Of a stretch of 64,000 nt of DNA, positions 11,406 to 22,150 are shown one piece after another (the stretch's first letter is position 1; every line of letters starts with the position of its first letter). The DNA lies in NCBI RefSeq assembly GCF_020921035.1, contig NC_063155.1, positions 7,177,001 to 7,241,000 of the forward strand, written 5' to 3'. Source of the DNA: Rhodamnia argentea (taxonomy: Eukaryota; Streptophyta; Magnoliopsida; Myrtales; Myrtaceae). The position numbers and the translations under genes were made by a program. A model generated the notes under the pieces. It was not told the DNA's origin. It did not search any database and was given only the letters and a program-made list of their open reading frames with translations.

Positions 11406-12050
11406 AATCTTTTACTTTGTAGACATCTAATGTCATTTCCCCTAATAGCTCCTAAAATTACATCACCACATTTGATGATACTCGAAGATGGCCCCATGAC
11501 CTTAAAGTTCCCGTTCTCACAGTAAGGATATTTCTGAGAAGCAATTTGAACAGATAAAATCAGTGCATATGGATAGAAACAGATGCATCAAGAGCTAACA
11601 TAAGATGACAGTAACATACTTAGGTCTGGGTCCGTTCTGGCTAGCAAGGACTTTTCACCACTGGTGGGAAGCCGAGGAGAGCAATTGCATCCAATCTGGT
11701 GATGCAGCAATTCGACTTCAGGAAGTGAGTTGCCATGCCAAATCCCCCTCCCCAGGACCAATTAAAACCAACTCGAATGACTTCTGACTGACTCAATTTG
11801 CAGCAAATTATCGTCCAGTCATGAAAAAAACGAATTATTGGATGACCCTGCAACTCATAACCAAATAGGAATAAAAGACACTCTTCACTAGGATCCTTCT
11901 CCATATGATCAAAATAATTTAGACGTCTACAAGAAGAAAATTGCTAGAGGAGAAACAGATATAACCTGTAGCACTTGCAACAGCATATAAGAAAAGTGTA
12001 AATTGAAACGATGGATGACGAAGATACAGATTAAGGACCCAGCTAAGACA
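11406..12050. other. No gene seen
   Basis: There are only short unmatched frames. This could be decayed downstream sequence of the aldolase/dehydrogenase-like pseudogene on the minus strand, but no motif supports that. Confidence 0.3.
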
Positions 12051-12246
12051 CTATATATCCAACTTAAAATGGATCCCCGCTGTCTTACTAACTTCTGAAG
12101 AAAATCCAGGAGGTTTGAAAATCCTGCACTGGAGGAATACTTGTACACTGTCTTACTATATATCCAACTTAAAATGGATCCCCACTGTCTTACTAACCTG
12201 AGAAATCCAGGAGGTTTGCATCCTGCACTGGGGATACTTGTACATT
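12051..12246. repeat. Tandem direct repeat, ~105-bp period, two copies
   Basis: CTATATATCCAACTTAAAAT followed by GGATCCCC(G/A)CTGTCTTACTAAC and then a CCAGGAGGTTTG...CCTGCACTGG block occur twice (from 12051 and from 12156). The second copy carries several small deletions. Confidence 0.85.
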
Positions 12247-12468
12247 TTAGGTGATAACAACTTGGCTTTTGGGTCCTGTTTCTGGCCTCAAGTTTTAAGA
12301 ACTATCTTTTGAAACACGATTAGGTCTCTTGGAATCGCGCTGCTGATTGATCTACCGCTCTTGTTTTTTGGTACTGTGGCATGATCCAGGATGCGTAGAT
12401 TGAGTCAAGCAATTGAGATGATCCCAACCCTTTAAATATAGTTGAAAAGGGTAAGTAAAATGACTCCC

Positions 12469-12880
12469 CAGGGCAATGTGCCATGATTCGACGGAAAATG
12501 ACGGCGACAGATAAGACTTGGAGTGTGATTTGCCCTGGTAACGATCCTTTGATTGCCTGGTGAATCGATGTTGTTCTTACCATGAATTTCCAGCAGCATT
12601 CGAATAACGTCATAGATAATCCGAGGATGAATACCAGCCTTGATGATGAAGATATAGAATTGACTGATTTTCAGGGCAATGTGCCGTGAATTACGACAGA
12701 AAAATGAGAGAGCAAACAGATAAGACTCAAGAAGTTTGATTTGACTGCCTGGTAACAACATCACTTATGATTGCCTGAAGTGAAATCACAGAAAGTATGT
12801 TCTCACCATGAGTTTGCAGCAGCATTAGAAATAATGTCATAGATAATCCAAGGATGAATACCAGCCTTGACGCCCATACA
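12469..12880 (-). repeat. Duplicated exon block within the dehydrogenase-like pseudogene
   Basis: CAGGGCAATGTGCC, AGATAAGACT, CCTGGTAAC and then GATAATCC(G/A)AGGATGAATACCAGCC occur in the same order at 12469-12650 and 12673-12880. The copies are about 200 bp apart and are diverged by small indels. Each contains the minus-strand exon encoding KAGIHP(W/R)IIYD. Confidence 0.75.
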
Positions 12881-13345
12881 AATTGCCTCTGCTGCGGTAA
12901 CCAAATGAATTCCCTCAAAGCAGATCGTTAACCAACTTACATTTGCTGCAACGTAAATCCAACACTTAGTGTAACAATTTATTAGTCAAACAAAAGGACT
13001 CAAAACCATTTACTCCTTGATGAAGGCCACCCAGGATACAGTTAAGAGACATTTATAGACATCTTGACAGATATATAATCTTAAAGCACGGCATGACCAT
13101 AAGAAACATAAACAATTCGTCCAAATAGGCAGAGCTTTATGTAATCAAGCTGAGCAGACCTTCCTGCCCCAATATCTCAAACATGTGTAGTTTGTCAGAC
13201 ACTGCTGCATACACAACAAAATCCAATACACATAACCTAAGTAGTTAACATAAAGTCAGGAGGAAGAATGGTTAAACCAGAGAGAATAGGTCTCACCCTA
13301 GCAATGGCATCTGACTTTCCTGATGAAGAGATCTGAACAACAACA
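12575..13345 (-). pseudogene. Fragments of a 3-hydroxyisobutyrate dehydrogenase-like / class II aldolase fusion gene
   Basis: Reading leftward, three exon-like pieces match successive parts of a plant NAD-binding 6-phosphogluconate/3-hydroxyisobutyrate dehydrogenase domain, as found in the large plant proteins that also carry a class II ketose-bisphosphate aldolase domain. These are ISSSGKSDAIAR (about 13297-13345), AVSDKLHMFEILGQEG (about 13143-13222) and EGIHLVTAAEAICMGVKAG followed by IHPWIIYDIISNAAANSW (about 12803-12935). The last piece ends at a GTGAG donor. Its beginning has an extra T that breaks the frame at CTGCTTTGAGGG. A second, frameshifted copy of the IHP(W/R)IIYD exon lies at about 12575-12650. 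No N-terminal Rossmann motif and no aldolase part is visible nearby, so this is a decayed partial copy. The family call comes from memory of conserved motifs. Confidence 0.6.
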
Positions 13346-13349
13346 GGAA

Positions 13350-14797
13350 GAGCAAAGGGAGAAGGAAGAAAAATCCAAAGCAGCTCTTTCATTTATCAAC
13401 CAACAGACAGATGTACAGTGAGGCTTTACATGCACAAACTGCAGAAATAGTCAAAAAGGAAAATGTCAGACTACCCGCAAGCTTTCCGCTTAAATGCTCC
13501 AATGTACCCCAAGACACATGCATTTTCACTGATAGACCAACGTTAATGTGGTCTCACAATAAAACCCCAACTCAATCAGCATGGCCATTTTAAGGAACAT
13601 GAGACAGCTCTCATGATGCCCACTTTTTAATTCCAACAGTGACACAGTTAACGCAAATTGCTCACGCAGTCTAATCTAGTTTGAACCATACGAATCAAGA
13701 GCGGGATGAGAACAACACAAATCGCTGCACTCAATGGAGGACCAGATATTTCTTCAGGGAACCACTTAATATTGCAAAGAAAAAACAGGCCAGACAAGAA
13801 AAGACTCAACCGCCAATGGAAAATCAGACAAGCTAGCAAGTGAAACTTTTGCTTCCTTTTGAAACCCAAATTACTGCCACCATGCCTAATTTGAGAGAAC
13901 GGTTGAAAAACTGAATATTTCACTTGTCACATATGATGGATCATAATTGAGCTTCCTCCAACTGTTTCCTAATATAATTGTTCTTGGCTTGTCTGATTAC
14001 TTTCCGCATAGATACTTTGTCCAAGTTGGAGGATGACAGGGAAGGTCTCCCGAACCAATATGAAGAGTCAAGTAAGGCCAATAATCACTCCTATTCTCTT
14101 TTGTTTTTGAGGGCCGAGTCATATTGAAGAGTAAGCAGGCTCGAGATCCGGATCTAATTACTCAGGCTCTAATTTTATGAAAAGATTTCTCGAGCTTTGC
14201 GTTGCTTCCGTTCAATTTGGGTTTCAAAAGGAAGCAAAAGTTTCACTTTAGAATCCTCTTTTTTTTTTTTTTTTAGAATCCTCTAAAATTCAAATGTTTT
14301 AATGAATTTGAAATTTGGAATTCTCTTTACAATTCTGTGAAGTTTAATCTCCAAAAACTTGTAATCATTCTATTCAAACTCTTTTTTTAGTGAAATTCGC
14401 AACCCTGTGCTTACCTGTGCACCCGTAGCAAATTAAAGAATCCCCCACCACTCGACCGTGCTCATCCCGAGTGTTTCGTCACGATGGTCGTGTTACAACG
14501 TTGGCCACGCTCGTCGCCAAGACGAGCTTTTCTTTTCTACAGAGGTGTTTTTCGACGCTGCGTCTTCGTACAGTAATGTTCGCTTAGCAGTGCCTGACTT
14601 ACTCCGATTGTTATAGCCACGCTCGGCCGTATTGGCCGCGTTTGTTAAGTTATTGTCTCGACAGCAAAGTCTACAGGCTCGAATTCCCCCGATTCTCGAC
14701 TTTTCCAAACTCAATGTTCTCAAACAAGTTGGATTTGGTAGACACCGCCTCACATACCGCCCTGCTGTGGAACCACCAAACTTGATGCCACGTAACA
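13350..14797. other. No gene seen
   Basis: Short frames at 13648-13923 and 14493-14892 show no domain. The region includes a short poly-T tract flanked by two TAGAATCCTCT copies (about 14252-14285). Confidence 0.35.
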
Positions 14798-15279
14798 TGT
14801 TGGAGCACTATTCGACATTGATGCAAACTCAAAGTAACTTAGTCACCATGAGTTTGAGTGAGGATGTTAGAGATATTTTAGACGTCTTCTAGAGATATTT
14901 AGGATATTTCTTCTGATTTTTTTATATCCATTTAAATCATGCATATTTGATTTGATTTTTTTAAATAGTCTTTACTCTTTTCTTTTGGGGTGTGTTTCAT
15001 ACTCCCGAAAGCATATGGGTCCCGCTTTTTAGCCAATAATTTTTGGTTAGTAGTTTGGGTTTTGGTATCATGAATAATTATTTAGTTATTGTTATATATT
15101 TATTCTTTTTCATTTGTAATTGAAGAATATAACGAAAGCTGCGATGTGCTAATTATAGTGGAATCACATGCTTGACGTAACCCTAGTTAAGAGTGAAATC
15201 ATGATAAAATCCCATGTCTCGATTTTTTTCTCGTTGTTTTAAACTTTACCTTACTGTGAATGTGCGCCGAATTCTAACA
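14798..15279. mobile_element. Copia-like solo LTR (probable)
   Basis: A 482-bp block begins TGTTGGAGCACTATTCGACA and ends GAATTCTAACA, giving the short TGTT...AACA inverted ends usual for Copia LTRs. Near its 3' end it has a CTCGTTGTTTTAAACTTTACC stretch of the kind found in Copia R/U5 regions. The flanking 5-mers (TAACA left, TTTTC right) do not match, so no TSD supports it. No polymerase or integrase sequence is nearby. Confidence 0.45.
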
Positions 15280-15400
15280 TTTTCTATGTATCAAAATATA
15301 TTGAAATTCCTCATTTCTTTTTCTGCTCATTATTTTTTAAGTGTATCAATTTTGTGGGCAGTGTAAAATAGCATGCCAGACCAAAAAATGCTTCACTGCC

Positions 15401-15869
15401 TTAACTCATCAAAGTATGCCTGCTGCCATTGACGTATTTGCTTAAAAGGAGAAAGCTAGAGGCTAATATAACCGCCCCCGAGTATAAACAATATGCCGGA
15501 GTGAGGTCATGTCCCTTCTGAATTGATTCCGCGGCTAATTTCGTGGGCGATATCAAGCAGAACGGGACGATGATCTTCTCCCAGGCGAGACTATGCCTCG
15601 TCTCCTGCCGACGCGGAGTGTCGTGTGCCCCAACCCATTTCAAGGTCTAGAGTGGACGGTGCAGGAGGCTGCGACTGCGGCAGCTACCGTCGAGAGGATA
15701 TTTTCGCTGAGAGATTGGGTAAGATGGGGTGGTTGAGGGTGGTTCTTGTGTTGAGCAAGGTGAAGAAATTGGACGCCCAACCTCCCAAACTCATGTTCTG
15801 ATGATGTTCAGTTGTTAGGGCATCTCCTAAATCACAGATCTCCCGAGTGGACACATATTTATCGCACAT
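15401..15869 (-). pseudogene. Frameshifted membrane-protein gene, copy 2
   Basis: Leftward from the upstream end, the frame reads SLGGWASNFFTLLNTRTTLN and ends at a stop after SAKISSRR. A second frame resumes with KWVGAHDTPRRQETRHSLAW and continues through EKIIVPFCLISPTKLAAESI to the hydrophobic YCLYSGAVILASSFLLLSKY. It corresponds piece by piece to the gene at 9622-10250, but here the break lies between the two halves rather than at the membrane segment. The two copies are thus broken at different places and were probably inactivated independently. The family is not recognised. Confidence 0.5.
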
Positions 15870-17219
15870 GGAGGGAAAATTTTCCTCACCGATTGTCCGG
15901 AATTGACTTGAAGCCTGTCGTGAAACACCTTATCAGCTTACTATCCGAGTTAGACGACAAAGAAAACTAAGAACTTATCTCTTGTGCCTGCCCAAACGGC
16001 AATGCTTCCTAATTTCGGGGAAGCTACTTTCAACCCTTTGGGTTGGCTCATTACGTATCCTGTTATCATACCATACTCTACACAAAAGGCAGAATGCGGA
16101 ATGTGGGACTTCGGTTGAGAGGGGCAAGATTAGTCAAGTAGGACGATATGCTAATTCATTTTAGTTAGAAAGTACAACCCGAGCACCTAGACTTAGGGCC
16201 TGTTTGGCGTTGATTCTGTTCCCAAAAAATGATTCTGATCAAAATCACTTTTTTTTATTCTGTTCCTTAGATGATTTTTTGAGAATTAGAACGCGTTTGG
16301 TAACTATTTAAAATTTTTGTTCCTAGAACAAAAACGCGTTTGGTAGCTGCACAAAATTTCCGTTCCCAATTTTTCATTTAAATCAAATAATTATATAATC
16401 ACATTTGATGGCAAAGAATAGGGAAAATAATCAAATAGTTATTATGGAGCAAAAAAAAAAAAAGCAACAAAATTTTCGTTCTTAATTCGTTTGTCGATTT
16501 GTCATGAGTATACGATCGTTTATATTGTTTGAAAAGTAATTTGTATTACATTTACAAATTTTGTCTAAATCATTTGTTTGTTATTATTTCTTGTGACTTT
16601 TATATTGATTACCAAAAAAAAAAATGAAAGAAAAGCTCCTCATTGCGTAACCGCCTATAGTTTCACACTCTTATAATTACACATCGTACAAGCTTATAAG
16701 ACTTGTAACTCAACCACATTGATTTTTTTTTTCACCCGACTTGACAAATTTTTTGTGCGGCTTGAAAAATGGAGAAAAAATGGAGATTTAGTTCGCAACG
16801 TGGAGGGTTGGATTTTTTTTTTTTTTTGCCCTATTTACACTGTGGCTAGGGTTTTTTCGTTTATTAGAGAATTTTGTTACATGAGAGACTTGTGAGCCCT
16901 ATTTACACATCGTACAAGCATTTCAAATGTTCGTTTGTGCACCGACTTCTCAACTAAAAATCTGCAGGATCTCCTCAAACATAGTATACCAGTACTTATA
17001 CATTCAAATCATCAGAACCAGTAACACGGATGTAAAAACTGCATACAATCGGTGTGCATATTGACATTCCGCCCTGAAAAAGTACATATCAACAAGCCAT
17101 CACCCTATACTAATTAGATCAAAAAATGCATCTGCCGGTGGCAAGCCATCACCCTATGATAAACATAAATATTGCAAAGTACTCAAAAAAACAAGATTAC
17201 AAAAGTGAGAAACATAAAG

Positions 17220-18591
17220 TCAATGAATTTCAGGCATATTATTATCCTTTGCCATTTGATTTGCAATATTTTTCCTAAGAATGTTCATCCCACCGGCAGC
17301 CTCCTCATGCAACATATCATCTCCAACCTCCTCCCGCAAAGGTCCACACACAAACTCCGGATCTCCATATCGGGAAAAGTTTTTGTCCATCCTATCTTGG
17401 TCACGAATGTAATTATGGAGAGCACAACACGCAATGACAATAAATGCTTGCTTTCGAACGATAAATGGAGGCATCTTTCTCAAAATAGCAAAGTGATTCT
17501 TCAATACCCCAAATGACCTCTCGATGACATTCCTTAACGAAGAATGCCTATGATTGAACAATTCTCTTGTCGTTTTAGGTCGCCTTCCTCTACCCCTATA
17601 ATCATTCGGATGATACCTTTCACCTCTAAATGGGGTTAAAAATCTCGAAAGTGCTGCATAACCGGAATCCACGACATAGTATTTGCCTACAAAAAATTAT
17701 ATATACATTTGTTATGATATGCAAATGCAATATAATCATAAAGAAAATCATGAGATTATAAACAAAGCAAGTACCTGGTGGTGGTCGAGGAAATTGCGGT
17801 CGAGGAGTCTCCGGTGTTGCCGAAAGGACTCGACAATCGTTGGCGGATCCTTCCCACCCAGCACAAACGAAAGTAAATTTCATGTCAAATGAACAAACGC
17901 AAAACACATTCTGAGTTGTAATCCCTTTCCCGCCTCTATATGGGATTTGCTTCGACACGGGGATGGAAGCATTAATATGGGTGCCATCAATAGCACCTAT
18001 GCAGCCCTATGATTTCACGAAGGTCAACTGTTACATAAGATTATCAACTACAAGGTGGAGTGATATGTGTGACAACATTATGAAATTATACCTTGAAATA
18101 GCATTTATGGTTATGATCCATAAGAATCTCCTCCGGGACAACATCAAATGAAGGTGGTTTGATATTCTCCTTTGCTAGTTTGATAAATGCTTTCAACACA
18201 TCGGTGAAATACTTGCTGATTGTTTCTCCCGAGCGTTGAAATCTCTCACATAACTCTCTATTAGAGTTACCATGACCAATCAAAGATAAAAAGATCCCAA
18301 CTTGTTCATCTACCTTAACATACCAATTATCTTTCAATCAGCCTCTTGCTCTCATTAATCACACAAGTTCAAAAACACATGTCTTTCCAACCTAAAAGCT
18401 TCATATATTCTATCAAAATGTCCACAAAGAAGCTCCCTCATCCATTCCGGTCTTGACAACCGACTGTCCCTAATAGGTTCTTTCGTATGCATAAACTTGT
18501 CAATCATGACAATGCACATCCACATCATCATTATGTCAATATCAAAGTCATTCAAATAATGTCCAAACGATGTTACCTCCTCATCGGACAA
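17220..18591 (-). pseudogene. Harbinger transposase (DDE_Tnp4 / HARBI1-like), disabled
   Basis: Reading leftward: an N-terminal exon (18591-18355) with RPEWMRELL and FRLERHVFLNLCD; a block at 18337-18086 with KVDEQVGIFLSLIGHGNSN and ELCERFQRSGETISKYF, ending at a GTATAA donor; and the catalytic part, GAIDGTHINASIPVSK, then YRGGKGITTQN, AGWEGSANDCRVL, and after another intron VVDSGYAALSRFLTPFRGE and NVIERSFGVLK. The catalytic triad is visible as Asp in GAIDGTHI, Asp in GSANDCRVL and Glu in IERSFG. Two lesions sit at the first junction: one missing base after LCD (about 18354) and a TGA in place of a sense codon a few codons later (about 18340). The product would cut and insert the element at TTA sites with its Myb-like partner, but this copy cannot be translated through. 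Confidence 0.85.
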
Positions 18592-18879
18592 ACTATTTTC
18601 TCCCCTTCCATAATACCTATGCCATCACACAAATACAATAACATTAATTTAAACAACTGCAGAAAAAAATCAATAACGACCGATAACATAAGTTATAAAG
18701 TAGGAGGAAATCAAATACTACAATCATACAGCATGTATCGTACCCATGCCACCACAAAAATAAATGAGTCTCAACATAAATATCTTTAAAAACCAAATAA
18801 TATCATAACATAAGTCATAGAGCAACATAAAACCAAACATAAAATCACACGAAACCCCAAGTACATTTTCCAATATCCA

Positions 18880-19845
18880 CTAAAGACGTCGGAGAATTCC
18901 ATTTGCCATTTCACTTGGAGTTTGGATGAAAGCCTCCCTCCATGTGGCACTAGCGCATGCACGTTCCAATGCTTTGTGGTAAAGATCCTCCTCTAAATCG
19001 GGAATGCTCAGCAGGACCTTAATCACATTTGATACGGAAAAGAGGTCTTCGGGTGCCAATGTGACTGTGAGGTAGGCTGCAGAGTCACTCAGTTGACTTG
19101 CTCTAGTTTTTATCATCTCTTGCAAGGCTTTGTAGGTTCTGGCAACATCAAATGCCTTACTCTTTCTTCTCCTCTTGGTATTTGGAGTCCTTTCCAAGTT
19201 GTGCTCTCCAGTTGTAAAAACCCCCTCATCAATTTGGTGTTCACATAAGAAGGATGGATCACCATCCGCATTGTCACCACCATTATTGCCTTCCTCCGAC
19301 TCCAAATCATCAGCAATTCCTACTGACTGTTCTCCAGTAGCATAAGTATCACCAAATACCAGGATCAACTCAGAGTAATAAGGAAATCCATCCTTCTTGA
19401 ATTTTGCCCACTCGGTATTACCCCGCAATTTTCACAATAATGACATATGTCGGCAATACAAGCAAACCGCTTTAAACACACATACATAATGATGTCAACA
19501 TGAACAAAGGTATTATGATACCTTGATGTGTTCTTCCCATACTTTTGGATCATCGACTTAAACTGTTTTATTGACATTATCCCAGCCAAATCCGGATTTG
19601 CCAAGAAGCTTCTTAAAACTACCAAACTGTCTTCTTAGTTTGTTCATCTTGTTCCTCAATTGCAATTGCGTAAATCCAAGTCCTAACCGAGTATTGAATT
19701 CAATCCTTATGGTTTTCCACCATGGTTTGTTGAAAGTACAAGAGGTCCTATTTCCCTTTTTGACCTCTTCTACTATCAAACTCACAAAGAGGTTTGTGGC
19801 AGCGTCGGTCCACTTTGCATTTCCTACCTCTATTTGGGATGCCAT
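18880..19845 (-). pseudogene. Harbinger Myb/SANT-like accessory protein, nonsense mutation
   Basis: The first exon (from 19845) reads KWTDAATNLFVSLIVEEVKK, then NKPWWKTIRIEFNTRLGLGF and QLRNKMNKLRRQFGSFKKLL. This is the tryptophan-spaced trihelix of the plant Myb/SANT-like domain encoded by Harbinger elements. In GWDNVNKTV*VDDPKVWEEHIK a TAA interrupts the frame at about 19558. A GTATCA-type donor follows, and a second exon (to 18880) reads TEWAKFKKDGFPYYSELILV, an acidic linker, a basic NTKRRRKSK, and a C-terminal helical region ending ANGILRRL. The family protein helps the transposase enter the nucleus and bind element ends. The lesion suggests the element is non-autonomous. Confidence 0.82.
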
Positions 19846-19949
19846 TTGCTACCACATGCAACCATAACATAATCATAACACTCGCTTTGAAAAACAGTCC
19901 ACATAACTCACACCTCGCTACTATACTTGTGATGTTAATCAAGAAAAAA

Positions 19950-22150
19950 GGAAGTGCATAGAGTTGAAACTAATCAAAGTGCAACAGGGAATGCTTGGTG
20001 GGTATTCGAAGCAACTAGCACAAATCTTGCGTCACCTAGATAGTTGTCAAGACATAAAAGGTATTTCAAGCATAAAGAGCTTGAAAGTGCGGAGGCTCCA
20101 TTGCAACCGAACTAGATACCAAATTAGACCTTTAGCATAAATTTTGTGGACAACATTAAGTAAAGAATGGCAAGGTAAGAGCATATAGACAGTGATGTAA
20201 GAATGAAAAGGGAGACTCTAAGCCACTAAAAGGCATAGTAGACTATGATAAGTTCTTGAGCTCATCAAACATTATTTCATTGACTTGTACCAACCAAAGT
20301 GAACATTTAAAATTGTTAAATATGTCTTGAATTTTATGTACCCGGTCCGGTTTATCATCCAACTTGACATTATTTTTGTGCAGCCCAAAAGAAGAGAAAA
20401 AGTTGAGATTTAGTTCGCGATACGGAGAGTTGGGCCAATAGGCCCAACCCGGAGCAAGTGAACTAAATCTCTTTAGTGGTATGAGTAGATCTTTATGGGG
20501 GTTCGGGGGCAACGCCCCCGAAAAAAAATTTTTGGGCCTTATTTACACTGTAGCTAGGGTTTTCTTGACTTTAATATAAACTAACAATATAATGGCTGAC
20601 AATACCTTTGTGCATACATATGTTGGACATTTCAAATCCAAATACCCACGGCACAATCATGTCATTCGAACTTGATAAATGCAGGTGTGAGGTATAATCG
20701 AAAAAAGAATTTCTACACTCAATCATTTTAGATCGAAGACATTAGTCACATGTTGAAGAAGGAGAATCCGGTTCTGGGATGCGTGAAATACCCGAGGTTA
20801 TATTTCTTGAACTGTTGAAAAGAGCAAAATTCTCAAGTGGTACAGGCTCCAGTATGGCCCTTCTAAACACTTCCTGTATAATCAAGACAAACTCGGTTCG
20901 TGATAAGCAATTTTAATCAACAAAACACTTTAGTTTACATTGGCTCTCGACTAATTTCGGTTTCATAGTATGGAAAAGAAAAAGGCAAGATTAACATCGT
21001 TGCAGAAGCTCCACTAGTGACCTACATTGAGAGGAGGAAGAGACCAAGCTTCTTTGATGAACAAGGGAAAAAATCGACTACAAAAGGCTAGACCAAAAAA
21101 ACAAAATCCAAAGGCACAAGTAGCACCGACAACAATGGGGAGCAGATGGTAACGGTGTTTGTTTCATTGGTGTGAAGCAGAGCGGAGTAAGAGCTGCATT
21201 TTTACGGAGTGAATCAAGCGAACTTTCTTATTGGTAGGTAGTATCGGAACATAACATCAACCGTTCACGGGGGTCGCTATTAGGCAAAGAGGAGTTCTCT
21301 TGTTAGTCGTGAGGCCATAAGCTTCTTCCATGTCAATATCTTCGACCCTCATTTCTTCGGGTAGTTTCCAATTGAACCGATGAAGGAGATTTGCCAATGC
21401 AAGCTCAACTATTACGACGCCAAAAAGTCCGTAATCGGTCTTAGGGTCACTTTCAAGTTACCAAACACCGGAACAGAATGGAAGTTTCAAGGGACAGAGG
21501 AAGGGGAAAGAGAGGTTTGCAGTAACAAGGAAAATTCCTTTCGAAAGCGGGAAAGAAATACCAAGACAAAAAGGAGGACCGTGGATCAATTGGCGACAAA
21601 AAAGCAGACGGACCCTTCTAAAATACAAGAGAATGGCTCATCAGAACTTCACAAAATAGCGTTGTTCGGTTCCAAAAATGCTGATACTCTCAAACGAAAA
21701 TTGCTAAAATAACGGAATCGCAATTTCTTCTCGTGTTGTTCGGGGATTCAATAACGCAGCAATCTTTCCAGCCCGGAGATGGGTTGCTGCTCTCACCAAA
21801 TTTCAATCGTGGCTCTTGACTAAAGAGGAGACACCCTTTTGACTTAAGAATTGCTAGATCCGACACCCCCATGTCTTTCCCCTTTTTTTCGAGACAAATC
21901 CAAGATCCGCGAGCGACCCTTGAGGTCAACCCTCGCTCGAGGCCAATGAGGGGTCTTCACCCAAATCAGCAGCCTAGAGTGAGATGGAAAGGGAGACGAG
22001 ACCCGACCAAGGTGTGAATGACGAAATGGAACTCATAGGGGTAGTGCGACGGCGGCGGCGGTAGCGGAGCTCGTGAATCACAAGCAAGCGGTGAAGGAGT
22101 TCCTTGGTTTTTAGGTGGAGGGCACAAGTGAGAGAACCGAAGTGAAGTGA
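19950..22150. other. Unexplained interior of the Harbinger element
   Basis: About 2.2 kb upstream of the Myb-like gene has no recognisable transposon gene. A Lys/Arg-rich 110-residue frame (21380-21712) and GC-richer stretches (about 21900-22100) may be captured host DNA, but I recognise no family. Confidence 0.35.

Larger units (their letters stand above)
16720..20575. repeat. Diverged direct repeats inside the Harbinger element
   Basis: The block GAGATTTAGTTCGC followed by GGAG(G/A)GTTGG and TTTACACTGT(G/A)GCTAGGGTTTT occurs at about 16740-16855 and again at about 20395-20570. The pair brackets both transposon genes. The right copy has an extra AGGCCCAACCC / CAACGCCCCCG insert. It could be an internal duplication, or the ends of a smaller ancestral unit. 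Confidence 0.55.

Noticed and set aside
14798..15279. Full-length Copia retrotransposon
   Set aside because: Only one LTR-like block is visible; no gag/pol coding, second LTR or matching target duplication.
21380..21712. 110-residue Lys/Arg-rich frame inside the Harbinger element
   Set aside because: Not a known transposon gene and no family recognised; mentioned only as unexplained interior.
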